From: Bacteroidota bacterium
Lineage (GTDB): Bacteria; Bacteroidota; Bacteroidia; Bacteroidales; UBA10428
Assembly (NCBI GenBank): GCA_023442525.1
Contig: JAEZZA010000012.1
Span: 62,001-126,000 of the forward strand
Direction: 5' to 3'
Length of the DNA: 64,000 nt
The notes below the pieces were generated by a model, which worked only from the letters and a program-made list of their open reading frames with translations, did no database searches and was not told where the DNA came from. The position numbers were made by a program, and so were the translations under genes. Shown here piece after piece: positions 1 to 8,974 of the stretch. Each line of letters begins with the position of its first letter. The stretch's first letter is position 1.

Positions 1-41
1 AGGTGTGATCGGTGGTAACAGAGTATTGTAGACCGGCAACT

Positions 42-2621
42 TTACAGCATTATTTCCTTACCGGAAACAACTGCACGTTCCACATCGATGGTGCCGTATT
101 TCACATCAATAAATGGCTTGCCTTTTTTCAAGCCTGCCAGGCCGAAACCTGTTTCAGTTGATATGAAACATTTGAAATCGTTACCGATTTTGGAATCAAT
201 GGACAGGGTTTTGTCGAGTGCATCATATCGTAAGCCAGTAAGGCCCTGTATCAGTCCGTAACTCGACATAGCCCTTGCATACCAGTGGCCGCATTCGTAT
301 TCATCGAAAGGATTTCGTATACGACCGTCATATCTTTTCCGGCATTCACGGACAATCTCAAGGCCTTCCTCCACGTGTCCGCTAAGCATAAGGTGAGATG
401 CCACATGGTATTCGATGCCTGTCCATACTTCGTTGCTGTAAACAAAGGGTAATGTAGGCTGGTCGCCTTTCGGCCACGTGCAGAGAAGCAAACCGCCTTC
501 ATTGCCATAAGCATACGATGCCCGCTGGGGATTGACGTGAAGTGTAAGGTCTTTTTTCAGATTATACTTATGAACTGAGATCAAATGATTGGTAACCTTG
601 TCATTATCCAGAATCGGATCGTCAATACCGCACATTCTGGCCATCCACATGCCCAGCATTCCGTCGCTCAGACAGCCTGTGCCATATTGATATTTCGGAC
701 CTTCATTTTCAAGAATTGCCAGAGCTTCGGGAGAATAATAACCTCCCATACTGGTTTGGGAGAACTCTACAGGATTAGGAGCACTCAGTCCATCCAGTTT
801 TAATTTCTGTACAAAATATTCGCCATTATAGAGTTCTTTTTCCAGAAATTCTTTTCCCCTGGCAAGCAACTCACGGTATAGAGTTGCATCGGCGTCCGTG
901 GCCTCACACATTTTAATTGCTGCTGTTAATGCACCGAGATAAAATCCGGTGCATAGCGGTTCAGGTCCCCAGAATTCGATATCATAGGTATTATGATGAG
1001 GTTCTTCGATCGTGCCTGTATGCCGGGGATCCCAATGATGTATGGCATAGTCGAGACTCTGTTTAACCGAAGGCCACATCTTTTTTAACCATTCGGTATC
1101 ACCCGAGATTCTCCACTCACGGTACATTTTGAGAATGCCACCAAGCTGACCGTCGGCAGCAGCATACCATCCGTGAACGTTTGTGCGGATTGGAAGATTG
1201 GCCCTGAAATTCTGATGGCCTTCAATATTTTGGTTTTCGTTGAACTCTGTTTCTCGGAGGGTTCTCTCCAGTTCGGGGAATAAATTGGAGATAGCCTGCG
1301 CGTAGTTCCAAACATGAGTACATGATCCGTTACAACAGCCGCCCAGATCAAAACATCCTTCCCATGCCCAAAGCCGGCCATCTTTTTGCCGGAGTACGGT
1401 TGGCGATTTCAGAATGCCCAGATTGGCGGAAATGGCTTCAAGCACTTCGTCAGGCAAATCGGATTTGAAGAAAGTTTCCGAGAATACAGAGGAAATATCC
1501 CTGAGAACATGATAATTTGTTCTCCAGTATTGGGCAATTTCCTTTGCATCTTTATACACACCTGAATACCAGGGTTCATAGAACTGGCTTGTGTATTCGG
1601 GGGGACAACAGACTTCACCAGCACATTTTTTATCAAGAATTTTTTTCGCAGCTTCATCCTCAGGACTACTGCCGATTCTGAGGTCGGAAAAGGGAACGTG
1701 CCATGCCATTAAGATCCTCACCGTTTTGGATTCTCCGGGGCCAAGTGTTACCGGTACGTAAATTGACGCTCCAATGGCATCCTGCGATATGGGATTTGCG
1801 GGCATACTACCACTTGAAATATCTTTCCACAGCTTGGTACGGCCGTCGAACCATGCACCTCTGAACCAACAATAATCGACTACAGCATCTTCTTCATCGG
1901 TTAATATGGCAAATTCACCTTTGAAATGGGGTTTGTCAGGAAGCGAACCCTGTTCGAGAACAAAGCCATTTTCAATGGCCATTATGGAATCATTTCCGGC
2001 ATAATTACCGCCAAAATCACTGGGATATTCAACCCGCATAAAATTCTCGGAATGGAAGGAGAAAACTGCTTCAACAGGTTTTCCCGTTGTATTGCTTATG
2101 GTATATTCCACTCCGCCCACCGGAAGACTTGAATTATCGGCATCTCCGGGAATAAAAGGACTCCAGCCGGAAATATTCACAGTGACCGGCATTTTTGAAT
2201 CAGTTAGTTCAACACTTGCGAATGGAAACCGTGATGTAAAGGTTGCCGATTCATACCTGGGACAGCCATATAGTCTTGATCCAGTTGCTGTACCTGGCGT
2301 GCCGAATATTTTCCACGACTGAACAGGCCCTTCAAGTATCCTGGAGCCATCGTCAATACCTTTAACGTTAAGAGCAGCGAACATGAACGGGTTGTTAAAT
2401 ACGTCAGCTTTGTTTCGAACGGAAACACTTGAAAAGGCACCATTACCATCGAGACAAATCATGCCTGCTCCGATTCCACCCATGGGGAAGGCTATACGAT
2501 TCAGATACTCCCCTGAATAGCTACCATTAAATTTGTGACCGTTTTTTTGATTTTTCCCTCCTGTACAACCGATTAGCAGGATGGCAAGACATGCTATGCC
2601 CGCGAGGATTTTTCTTTTCAT
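42..2621 (-). CDS. GH116 family glycoside hydrolase, lipoprotein
   Basis: Predicted surface or periplasmic lipoprotein of the GH116 (DUF608, GBA2-like) family; known members are beta-glucosidases, beta-xylosidases and glucosylceramidases. The start at MKRK gives 859 residues with a clean signal and lipobox (LIGC, Cys19); the frame stays open upstream but that extension would run through the divergent promoter region. An N-terminal beta domain (about 25-330) begins with the family's FPMGGIGAG glycine-rich motif. The (alpha/alpha)6 domain holds LWAWEGC, whose Glu421 aligns with the family nucleophile, and NTYDIEFWG, whose Asp547 is the best candidate acid/base; both assignments are by analogy with characterised members. 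The gene is divergent from a GH172 gene across 91 bases. A paralogue starts at 62493. The preferred sugar cannot be read from sequence. Confidence 0.88.
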   Translation of the reverse strand: MKRKILAGIACLAILLIGCTGGKNQKNGHKFNGSYSGEYLNRIAFPMGGIGAGMICLDGNGAFSSVSVRNKADVFNNPFMFAALNVKGIDDGSRILEGPVQSWKIFGTPGTATGSRLYGCPRYESATFTSRFPFASVELTDSKMPVTVNISGWSPFIPGDADNSSLPVGGVEYTISNTTGKPVEAVFSFHSENFMRVEYPSDFGGNYAGNDSIMAIENGFVLEQGSLPDKPHFKGEFAILTDEEDAVVDYCWFRGAWFDGRTKLWKDISSGSMPANPISQDAIGASIYVPVTLGPGESKTVRILMAWHVPFSDLRIGSSPEDEAAKKILDKKCAGEVCCPPEYTSQFYEPWYSGVYKDAKEIAQYWRTNYHVLRDISSVFSETFFKSDLPDEVLEAISANLGILKSPTVLRQKDGRLWAWEGCFDLGGCCNGSCTHVWNYAQAISNLFPELERTLRETEFNENQNIEGHQNFRANLPIRTNVHGWYAAADGQLGGILKMYREWRISGDTEWLKKMWPSVKQSLDYAIHHWDPRHTGTIEEPHHNTYDIEFWGPEPLCTGFYLGALTAAIKMCEATDADATLYRELLARGKEFLEKELYNGEYFVQKLKLDGLSAPNPVEFSQTSMGGYYSPEALAILENEGPKYQYGTGCLSDGMLGMWMARMCGIDDPILDNDKVTNHLISVHKYNLKKDLTLHVNPQRASYAYGNEGGLLLCTWPKGDQPTLPFVYSNEVWTGIEYHVASHLMLSGHVEEGLEIVRECRKRYDGRIRNPFDEYECGHWYARAMSSYGLIQGLTGLRYDALDKTLSIDSKIGNDFKCFISTETGFGLAGLKKGKPFIDVKYGTIDVERAVVSGKEIML

Positions 2622-2712
2622 GATTGTGAATTTTTTTTGTGAGATAATATTATTTATTTTTAATACAGGTTCTGATCGTAGAATCCGGAAATTAATTATA
2701 AAACTTGAATAT
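2622..2712. promoter_or_regulatory. divergent promoter region between GH116 and GH172
   Basis: AT-rich 91-base gap between two divergently transcribed lipoprotein/secreted glycosidase genes, so it must hold promoters for both unless one is read from further away. On the plus strand TTTG at 2636-2639 and TATTTTTA at 2655-2662 resemble the Bacteroidetes -33/-7 pair, but the spacing (15 instead of about 19) and the last base of the -7 box are off. No clear operator is visible. Confidence 0.4.
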
Positions 2713-3873
2713 ATGAAAAAATCATTGATCTCGTTCATCTGTTTCTGTCTGATTCCATTCTTGTCGCCTGCACAGGGCACTTTTAACGGGTTGGACAACA
2801 ACATGAGCAACCTCTACCGTTTATCGAATGCCAAATCCCGCTCAATAAGCCCTGAAAACTTTACCGGTGAAAAAGGTAAAGGAGGAATGGCCACCCTTGA
2901 AGAAAAGGATAAACCAAATGCTGCAAACGCGGCTCATGCGGCACGCGATCTGGGCCAGGGGTGGAAAGTGAATCCCTACATCCGGATACAACCGGGTGAA
3001 ACTATTACAATTGCAGAAATTACCGGTGAAGGAGCCATTCAGCATATTTGGATGACACCGACCGGAAACTGGAGGTTTACCATAATCCGGATTTACTGGG
3101 ACGATGAGACTCAACCCTCTGTAGAATGTCCGATTGCTGATTTCTTTTGCATGGGATGGAATGAATATGCTCCTTTGAACTCTCTGGCAGTTTGCGTAAA
3201 TCCGGGGAGCGCATTTAACTGCTACTGGACTATGCCGTTCAGGAAGAAGTGCAGAATTACCATGGAGAACATTAACGAAAGCGATCCGATGACACTTTAC
3301 TACCAGATTGATTATGTACTTACTGATGTACCGGATGACGCTGCCTATTTCCATGCGCAATACCGCAGATCGAATCCCAACAAAGGTTCAGTTTACACCA
3401 TAATCGACAATGTGAAAGGAAAAGGCCAGTTTGTCGGAGTTTATATGGCCTGGGGAGTAAATAACAATGGCTGGTGGGGTGAAGGTGAAATCAAGTTTTA
3501 CCTGGATGGCGACTCCAAATTCCCTACTATTTGCGGAACCGGAACCGAAGACTATTTCTGCGGATCGTATAATTTCGACCGCAACGGTAAATACACGGAA
3601 TTCTGTACGCCTTATTCAGGCCTGGTACAGGTTATTCGTCCTGATGGAACCTATAAGTCGCAGCAACGATTCGGCTTATACAGGTGGCATATTACCGATC
3701 CAATACGGTTTGAAAAAGATCTGAAAATCACCATCCAGGACCTTGGCTGGCATCACGGAGGCCGCTATCTTCCTCAGGAATCGGATATTTCATCGGTTTG
3801 CTTCTGGTACCAGACACATCCGCATGCTTCCTTCCCGAAACTGCCGGACTGGAGAATATTGGAAGTTATTTAG
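2713..3873 (+). CDS. GH172 (DUF2961) glycoside hydrolase, secreted
   Basis: Secreted 386-residue member of the DUF2961 family, now CAZy GH172, which includes difructose-dianhydride synthase/hydrolases (alpha-D-fructofuranosidase) and D-arabinofuranosidases. The start at MKKSLIS gives a signal peptide ending near SPAQ; an upstream extension of the frame was discarded because it overlaps the divergent GH116 start. The two motif glutamates are present: WGEGE (Glu257) and GTGTEDYF (Glu279), about 22 residues apart as in the family. It is the shortest of three GH172 proteins in the window and has essentially only the double jelly-roll core. It leads a plus-strand run with the two following genes (gaps 41 and 34 bases), suggesting one transcript. 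Confidence 0.87.
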   Translation: MKKSLISFICFCLIPFLSPAQGTFNGLDNNMSNLYRLSNAKSRSISPENFTGEKGKGGMATLEEKDKPNAANAAHAARDLGQGWKVNPYIRIQPGETITIAEITGEGAIQHIWMTPTGNWRFTIIRIYWDDETQPSVECPIADFFCMGWNEYAPLNSLAVCVNPGSAFNCYWTMPFRKKCRITMENINESDPMTLYYQIDYVLTDVPDDAAYFHAQYRRSNPNKGSVYTIIDNVKGKGQFVGVYMAWGVNNNGWWGEGEIKFYLDGDSKFPTICGTGTEDYFCGSYNFDRNGKYTEFCTPYSGLVQVIRPDGTYKSQQRFGLYRWHITDPIRFEKDLKITIQDLGWHHGGRYLPQESDISSVCFWYQTHPHASFPKLPDWRILEVI

Positions 3874-3914
3874 GTTGATGCTTCGCACCTGTGCTAAATA
3901 GCTAAGCTCAGCCT

Positions 3915-5150
3915 ATGATAATCGAAACATATAGGACATTTGTGAATTACCTCAGGTGTATCATATTTGTCCTGTTTGCATTGTTAGTAGCTCCGGGAGT
4001 AGGAGCTCAGGAACCGGATTCAGTCATTCAAAAACCTGATTCCATAGCCCGGGCGATTTTTGTCCGCGATTCCATTCTTGCACGGGAGGCTTTTGTTCGA
4101 GACTCCATACTGGCAAGAGAACAATTTGTCAGGGATTCCCTGGCCCTAAGAAAGAGAATTCTGGATTCGCTTCAAGTAATTAAACCGCAACTTGAGCGCC
4201 TTCTTCAGGCATATTACTACTCGGTAAAAGAGGAAATTATTAACAGATGTCTCGAAATACCGGTTAAAGGCGATTCCATTCTGGGAGATTTCACGATGTG
4301 TACGCTGCCCTTTGGAGTAAAGGATCCGTATTGTCCCTGGAGAGTCAGATTGAATCTGTCGGGAATTCCGCTGAAGATTACACAGGATGCGAAGACGAAT
4401 AAGATCATAGCTATTCATACTTCATCTTTCAAAGCTTCGTTTACCGAAAACGCTGAAAAAAGACTTCTGATTATTCACCATCCGGCAGAAATTCAAAGAA
4501 ACAGCCGGGGCAATTTTTATAAGATCCCCGTCGATTCTGTATTCTATGACCAAATAGGGAGGATTGGAAAAATCAAGAAATATGTAATTTTTCATAACCT
4601 TACTAATGACAACGGGAAAGGTCAGCTGCTTTTCACGAATGCTACCCTGGTACGGCAATACTCTTATAATTCCGTCGGCGAAATACTCAGTCTGCAGTTA
4701 GTGAGGTTTTGCGAGCGATGGAGATCCTACGATGCCAATAAAGTTTGCAGCATAATTAATTACGCATTCAGCAGGGATAATAATACGGTTACCATTACCC
4801 GTAAAAACGATCCGGTAAATATTTATTCCGATGGTGTATATACTTTTCAGCTTACGGATAACGATGATATTACTTCCGTTTCATTCGTCAATTCATCGAA
4901 GACTGAAGAATGGGAAAGAACCATTGAAATGAAAGAAGGAAAAGTAAGTTGTTATTTCGACAAATCGAAGGGCCTGATAATCCAGTCGCTTTGTATGATA
5001 TATCATTCTGAGCCCGGAGCCCGATCCCTGGTAGAGACCATCACTACCACCTTTGAAAAAGACGGTATCAGCTACCTGCAAAAGAATAATACAACCGGGA
5101 AGGTCAGAACACGCAACAGGATGACGCTGGAATGGAGTCCCTGGAAATAA
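3915..5150 (+). CDS. secreted protein with hendecad coiled-coil repeat, function unknown
   Basis: Not recognised. The 411-residue product has a long positively charged n-region, a hydrophobic stretch (about 15-30) and an AQ cleavage site, so it is probably exported. Residues 49-81 are three near-identical 11-residue units (FVRDSILARE plus one residue; 33-base period at DNA level), which suggests a short hendecad coiled coil. The remainder is beta-rich-looking and carries no motif I know; several short segments read like RHS/MORN-style strand repeats but too weakly to name. It sits between GH172 and a WbsX-like lipoprotein with short gaps, so a role in the same glycan process is inferred from position only. 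Confidence 0.75.
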   Translation: MIIETYRTFVNYLRCIIFVLFALLVAPGVGAQEPDSVIQKPDSIARAIFVRDSILAREAFVRDSILAREQFVRDSLALRKRILDSLQVIKPQLERLLQAYYYSVKEEIINRCLEIPVKGDSILGDFTMCTLPFGVKDPYCPWRVRLNLSGIPLKITQDAKTNKIIAIHTSSFKASFTENAEKRLLIIHHPAEIQRNSRGNFYKIPVDSVFYDQIGRIGKIKKYVIFHNLTNDNGKGQLLFTNATLVRQYSYNSVGEILSLQLVRFCERWRSYDANKVCSIINYAFSRDNNTVTITRKNDPVNIYSDGVYTFQLTDNDDITSVSFVNSSKTEEWERTIEMKEGKVSCYFDKSKGLIIQSLCMIYHSEPGARSLVETITTTFEKDGISYLQKNNTTGKVRTRNRMTLEWSPWK

Positions 5151-5184
5151 GAAAGAATTTCGATAATCAGGTAATTCATACATT

Positions 5185-6384
5185 ATGATTTTAAGAAAGG
5201 TAATCACAAGTCTAGGTATCACAGTCATATTCTTTTTTCTCTTCGGATGTTCAGATATGATTCAGACTTCGAAAACAGAAACGGCAAAAACCAATAGTGA
5301 ATATTATGTTGCTGCTTATGTTTGGCCTTCGTGCCACGATGATTCAATGGGCCGGGCGAAGCTATGGCCCGAAGGCACTGGGGAGTGGGAAGTTATAAAA
5401 AAGGGTAATCCGCGATTTCAGGGCCATTACCAGCCCCGTCAGCCACTTTGGGGATACGAGATGGACAACAATCCCGGAGTGGTTGAAAAGTGGATTGAAG
5501 TGGCGGTAGATCATGGCGTCAATATTTTTGTGTACGATTGGTATTGGTACGAGGGAGGACCTTTCCTTGAAAGTGCTCTCAACGACGGATTCCTTAAGGC
5601 CAGGAACAATAATAAGATGCAGTTTTATATCATGTGGGCAAATCATGATGTGAAGTACAATTACTGGAACTATCATTTACATAAGGACAATACCGATATT
5701 CTATGGAATGCAAAAGTCGACAGGGAAAACTTCAGGATTATCGTCGACAGGGTTATCAAACAGTACTTCAGTCAGCCGAATTATTTCAAGATAAATGATG
5801 AGCCAGTATTTTCCATTTTCAGTGTCGACAAGCTTGTGGAAAGTTTTGACGGCAACATTCAGGAAGCCCGTCAAGAGCTGGATTATTTTCGCGAAGAAGT
5901 GAAGAAGGCAGGTTTCCCCGGCCTCCATATTCAGTGGAATCAGGGTGGGGGAGCAATTATGTCGGCCGTACAGGCTAAACAGTTTTCTGACAGAGTTGAA
6001 GCTCTGGGTTTCAACAGCGTTGCAATGTATAATATGGGAGGAACAGACGAGGATTACCTGGTGTATGGTGCCAGATCGGTTGAAATAAGAAAACAAATGG
6101 ACTCGATTCTGGATGTTCCGGTTTTCCCCTGTGTGTCGATTGGATGGGACGATACACCGCGATTTCCGGATAAAGGAATGCAGGATGTGGTGCACTATCA
6201 CAATACGCCTCAAAGTTTTGCCATGCTCCTGTCAAAAGCAAAGGCATATGCCGACAGCCATCCTGAGCAGCCGAAGCTGATAACAATAAATGCCTGGAAC
6301 GAATGGGTTGAAGGCAGCTACCTGCTACCTGATATGCTGAATGGTTATGGATATCTTGAGGCGGTGAGGGAAGTAATTTTTTAG
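5185..6384 (+). CDS. WbsX/GH99-like lipoprotein, putative glycanase
   Basis: 399-residue lipoprotein (hydrophobic segment ending LFGCS, Cys22) with a GH99-like TIM barrel of the Glyco_tran_WbsX type. Supporting motifs are VAAYVWPSCHDD near the N terminus of the mature protein, FVYDWYWYEGGP, FYIMWANHD and the C-terminal signature INAWNEWVEGSYLLPD with paired glutamates. WbsX relatives are often annotated as glycosyltransferases from O-antigen clusters, but the fold is that of GH99/GH71 endo-glycosidases. Here the protein is exported and follows a GH172 gene, so a hydrolytic role (for example endo-mannosidase-like) is more plausible than nucleotide-sugar transfer. Substrate unknown. Confidence 0.8.
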   Translation: MILRKVITSLGITVIFFFLFGCSDMIQTSKTETAKTNSEYYVAAYVWPSCHDDSMGRAKLWPEGTGEWEVIKKGNPRFQGHYQPRQPLWGYEMDNNPGVVEKWIEVAVDHGVNIFVYDWYWYEGGPFLESALNDGFLKARNNNKMQFYIMWANHDVKYNYWNYHLHKDNTDILWNAKVDRENFRIIVDRVIKQYFSQPNYFKINDEPVFSIFSVDKLVESFDGNIQEARQELDYFREEVKKAGFPGLHIQWNQGGGAIMSAVQAKQFSDRVEALGFNSVAMYNMGGTDEDYLVYGARSVEIRKQMDSILDVPVFPCVSIGWDDTPRFPDKGMQDVVHYHNTPQSFAMLLSKAKAYADSHPEQPKLITINAWNEWVEGSYLLPDMLNGYGYLEAVREVIF

Positions 6385-6429
6385 CAGGGAGAAATGGATA
6401 GTAGGGGGACAAGAGGCTGCTCGCACATT

Positions 6430-6532
6430 TCCGTACATCAATATGTCCGAATCCGGACAGTTTTATGTGTAATCATAATTATCGTAAAATACAGTATGAC
6501 AATAATATAACCAATTTGGCATTAATTATGAG
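6430..6532 (+). promoter_or_regulatory. possible sigma54-type promoter with upstream inverted repeat
   Basis: In the 186-base gap before the FtsX permease, TGTCCG-AATC-CGGACA at 6444-6459 is a perfect 6-base inverted repeat. A related half site TCCGTACA lies at 6430-6437, exactly 22 bases (two helical turns) before TCCGGACA at 6452-6459. About 56 bases downstream TTGGCATTAATTATGA (6516-6531) resembles a -24/-12 element: the GG is present but the -12 GC reads GA. The layout (enhancer-like repeats upstream of a -24 GG) fits a sigma54 activator site; the weak -12 keeps confidence low. Confidence 0.3.
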
Positions 6533-6570
6533 AGGGCAGTTAGCAAACTAATAACACCATAATTATTTCC

Positions 6571-8910
6571 ATGTTTCACAACTACCTTCTCACAGCATTT
6601 AGAAATATTCTCCGTCACAAGTATTTTTCAGTAATAATCATTGCGGGTCTTACTCTCGGAATCGCTGTGTTCGGACTTATATTCACTTATGTAAAGCACG
6701 AATTATCGTTCGACCGTTTCAATGAGCATTACAAATCGACTTACCGGCTCGAAATGCCCGATTGGGCACTGACAGGAACAGCATACGGTCCCGAACTTTC
6801 GAATGAGTTTCCTGAAATTATTGCAGGTTCCAGGGTTTCTTCGTGGGAAGGGGGTAATGTAACCATCAGGATTGATGACCGTCTTCTTACACTCTCCAAC
6901 CTGATTTATGCCGATTCGGGATTCTTCGATATATTTTCTATTCGATTCATAAAAGGAAATCCGGACAAGGGGCTCGATGTAACGAATTCAGTCATCCTTA
7001 CCGAATCCACAGCACGTAAATTATTCGGTTATGAGGACCCCATTAATAAGACTTTTCTTTTAGGTAATAAAGTTGTGCTCACTGTTACGGGGGTAATAAA
7101 AGATATTTCACAGTTTCATTTAAAGGTAAATGCTATTGCTCCTTTCCGCACTCTTAAGTTATTCTATGAAAACACCGATTTTCTTAACCAGTACGGTTCA
7201 TGGAATTATTACACCTATTTCAGACTTCAGGAAAATGCAGATCCGCAGATTCTGACCTCCAAAATAAATGGTTTTTATAAGGGACGGATTTTCTGGCAGG
7301 AACACACTCCCGAGTTTTCGCTAAGACCGCTGAGTGAAATCTATTACACACAGGTGAAGAACGATTTCGGGATGACAAAGGCAAATAAGCCGATGTTGTT
7401 CATTTACATGCTTGTAGCTGTGTTTATCCTGCTAATTGCCTGTGTTAATTTTATCAATCTGGCTGTTGCAAAGGCCGCAACACGCTCAAAAGAAATTGGG
7501 GTTCGAAAGATTACAGGTGCAGGAAAACGTAATCTGATCACACAATTTCTTGGTGAATCAATTATCTATGCTTTTCTGGCTACACTGCTGGCATTATTCC
7601 TCATGCAAGCTTTTCGACCTGTCTTCAACAACCTGGTACAGCGCGACCTGTCGTTGTTAACCCTTGGTTGGGGATGGCTTGTAGCGTTGATACTTTTGCT
7701 TCCGGTTGTTATAGGGATAGTGGCCGGACTTTACCCAGCCTGGTATCTCACACATTTGAATGCCATAGTTACCATTAAAGGTATAAAGACCAGGGGAAAA
7801 GAATCTCTCTTATTCCGCCGGATGCTTATAGTTGTTCAATTCACCATTTCAATAGTGCTTATAATTGCGACATTTACGGTATACCGTCAACTTAATTATT
7901 TCCGCGACAAGAATGTGGGTTATAATAAGGAGAATATTATCCAGCTGAATATGAACAGTTCATTAAACGGACACCGGGATGCATTTAAGGATATGTTGCT
8001 GGCAAATTCTTCCATAAAAGGGATTTCATTCAGCACGCAGTCGCTCGATAATGTGAGCTGGCAGGAAAGCATCGAAGTGAATCAGGAAAGCAAACAATAT
8101 ACATACATTGGATCGGACCACGAGTTCATACCACTTATGGGTTTGGAAATGGCCGACGGCAGAAGCTTCAGGTATGATACACCTTCCGATTCAGGTAAAG
8201 TAATTATCAATGAACAGGCCGTGAGTTTTTTTGGCTTGCAATATCCTGCCACAGGCAAAATCATCGGTACTGGTGAGCAAAGATTCGAAGTGCTTGGTGT
8301 GATAAGGGATTTTCACTATCGTTCATTGCATAGTCCCATTGGTCCTCTCGTCATAGGTTTGCGAAAGAATTGGCTTTCTACTGCGAATATCCGTGTTGAT
8401 AACCGGAATCTATCAGAGTCTATACAGTATATACAATCGGTATGGAATAAACTGAGTCCGGACTTTCTGTTCGAGTACAGCTTTCTTGATGAACGGTACG
8501 AAAATCTTTACAATAACGAAAGAAGACTGGGAAAAACATTCGTATATCTTGCAGTTCTTGCCATTTTCATTGCCTGCATAGGATTACTTGGTCTTTCGGC
8601 TTTCATTGCGCAGTTGAAAATGAAGGAGATAGGAATACGTAAAACGCTCGGAGACACAACCGGAGGAATAGTAATGCGTACATCCAGGGAATTCTTCATC
8701 CTGGTTGGAGTTTCAGGACTGATTGCCATACCTCTTTCATTTATGTTGCTCAAAAAGTGGCTTAATACTTTTGCCTACCATGTACAGCAAGATGCTTTCA
8801 TTATGGTAGTTGCATGCCTTATTGCCCTGGTTGTTGCACTGGTAACCGTATATCTGCAGATTGGCAGGATAGCGAACAGTGATCCTGTAGATGCTTTAAG
8901 GTACGAATAA
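6571..8910 (+). CDS. ABC transporter permease, tandem MacB/FtsX type
   Basis: 779-residue inner-membrane protein made of two fused FtsX-type units. Each unit has an N-terminal membrane helix (about 20-42 and 425-445), a periplasmic MacB_PCD-like domain, and three C-terminal helices (about 290-400 and 680-775). The conserved cytoplasmic signatures KEIGVRKITGA and KEIGIRKTLGD precede helices in each half. This double-length form is common in Bacteroidetes, and such permeases normally work with an MacB-type ATPase and export or mechanotransmission partners. No ATPase gene lies in the window, so the partner is elsewhere. The gene stands alone with its own upstream regulatory region and a terminator hairpin after it. 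Confidence 0.9.
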   Translation: MFHNYLLTAFRNILRHKYFSVIIIAGLTLGIAVFGLIFTYVKHELSFDRFNEHYKSTYRLEMPDWALTGTAYGPELSNEFPEIIAGSRVSSWEGGNVTIRIDDRLLTLSNLIYADSGFFDIFSIRFIKGNPDKGLDVTNSVILTESTARKLFGYEDPINKTFLLGNKVVLTVTGVIKDISQFHLKVNAIAPFRTLKLFYENTDFLNQYGSWNYYTYFRLQENADPQILTSKINGFYKGRIFWQEHTPEFSLRPLSEIYYTQVKNDFGMTKANKPMLFIYMLVAVFILLIACVNFINLAVAKAATRSKEIGVRKITGAGKRNLITQFLGESIIYAFLATLLALFLMQAFRPVFNNLVQRDLSLLTLGWGWLVALILLLPVVIGIVAGLYPAWYLTHLNAIVTIKGIKTRGKESLLFRRMLIVVQFTISIVLIIATFTVYRQLNYFRDKNVGYNKENIIQLNMNSSLNGHRDAFKDMLLANSSIKGISFSTQSLDNVSWQESIEVNQESKQYTYIGSDHEFIPLMGLEMADGRSFRYDTPSDSGKVIINEQAVSFFGLQYPATGKIIGTGEQRFEVLGVIRDFHYRSLHSPIGPLVIGLRKNWLSTANIRVDNRNLSESIQYIQSVWNKLSPDFLFEYSFLDERYENLYNNERRLGKTFVYLAVLAIFIACIGLLGLSAFIAQLKMKEIGIRKTLGDTTGGIVMRTSREFFILVGVSGLIAIPLSFMLLKKWLNTFAYHVQQDAFIMVVACLIALVVALVTVYLQIGRIANSDPVDALRYE

Positions 8911-8917
8911 GCTATTC

Positions 8918-8965
8918 AGGTGTCCGACAGTAATATAGATCATACTGTTGTCGAACACCTTTAAG
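8918..8965. terminator. bidirectional terminator hairpin between FtsX and SIS genes
   Basis: Imperfect hairpin in the 64-base convergent gap: AGGTGT (8918-8923) pairs with ACACCT (8955-8960), and inner CGACAGTA pairs with TACTGTTGTCG apart from a short bulge. A short T run follows on the plus strand. Position between converging genes supports termination of both. Confidence 0.6.
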
Positions 8966-8974
8966 TTTCGAGTT

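Noticed and set aside
2581..2712. In-frame upstream extension of the first GH172 gene
   Set aside because: It runs through the divergent promoter and the GH116 start; MKKSLIS at 2713 begins a proper signal peptide.
2622..2810. In-frame upstream extension of the leftward GH116 gene
   Set aside because: It lacks a signal and overlaps the GH172 gene; MKRK at 2621 gives a proper lipoprotein signal.
4059..4157. 33-base repeats considered as a CRISPR array
   Set aside because: Three directly adjacent units without spacers, in frame within a coding gene.
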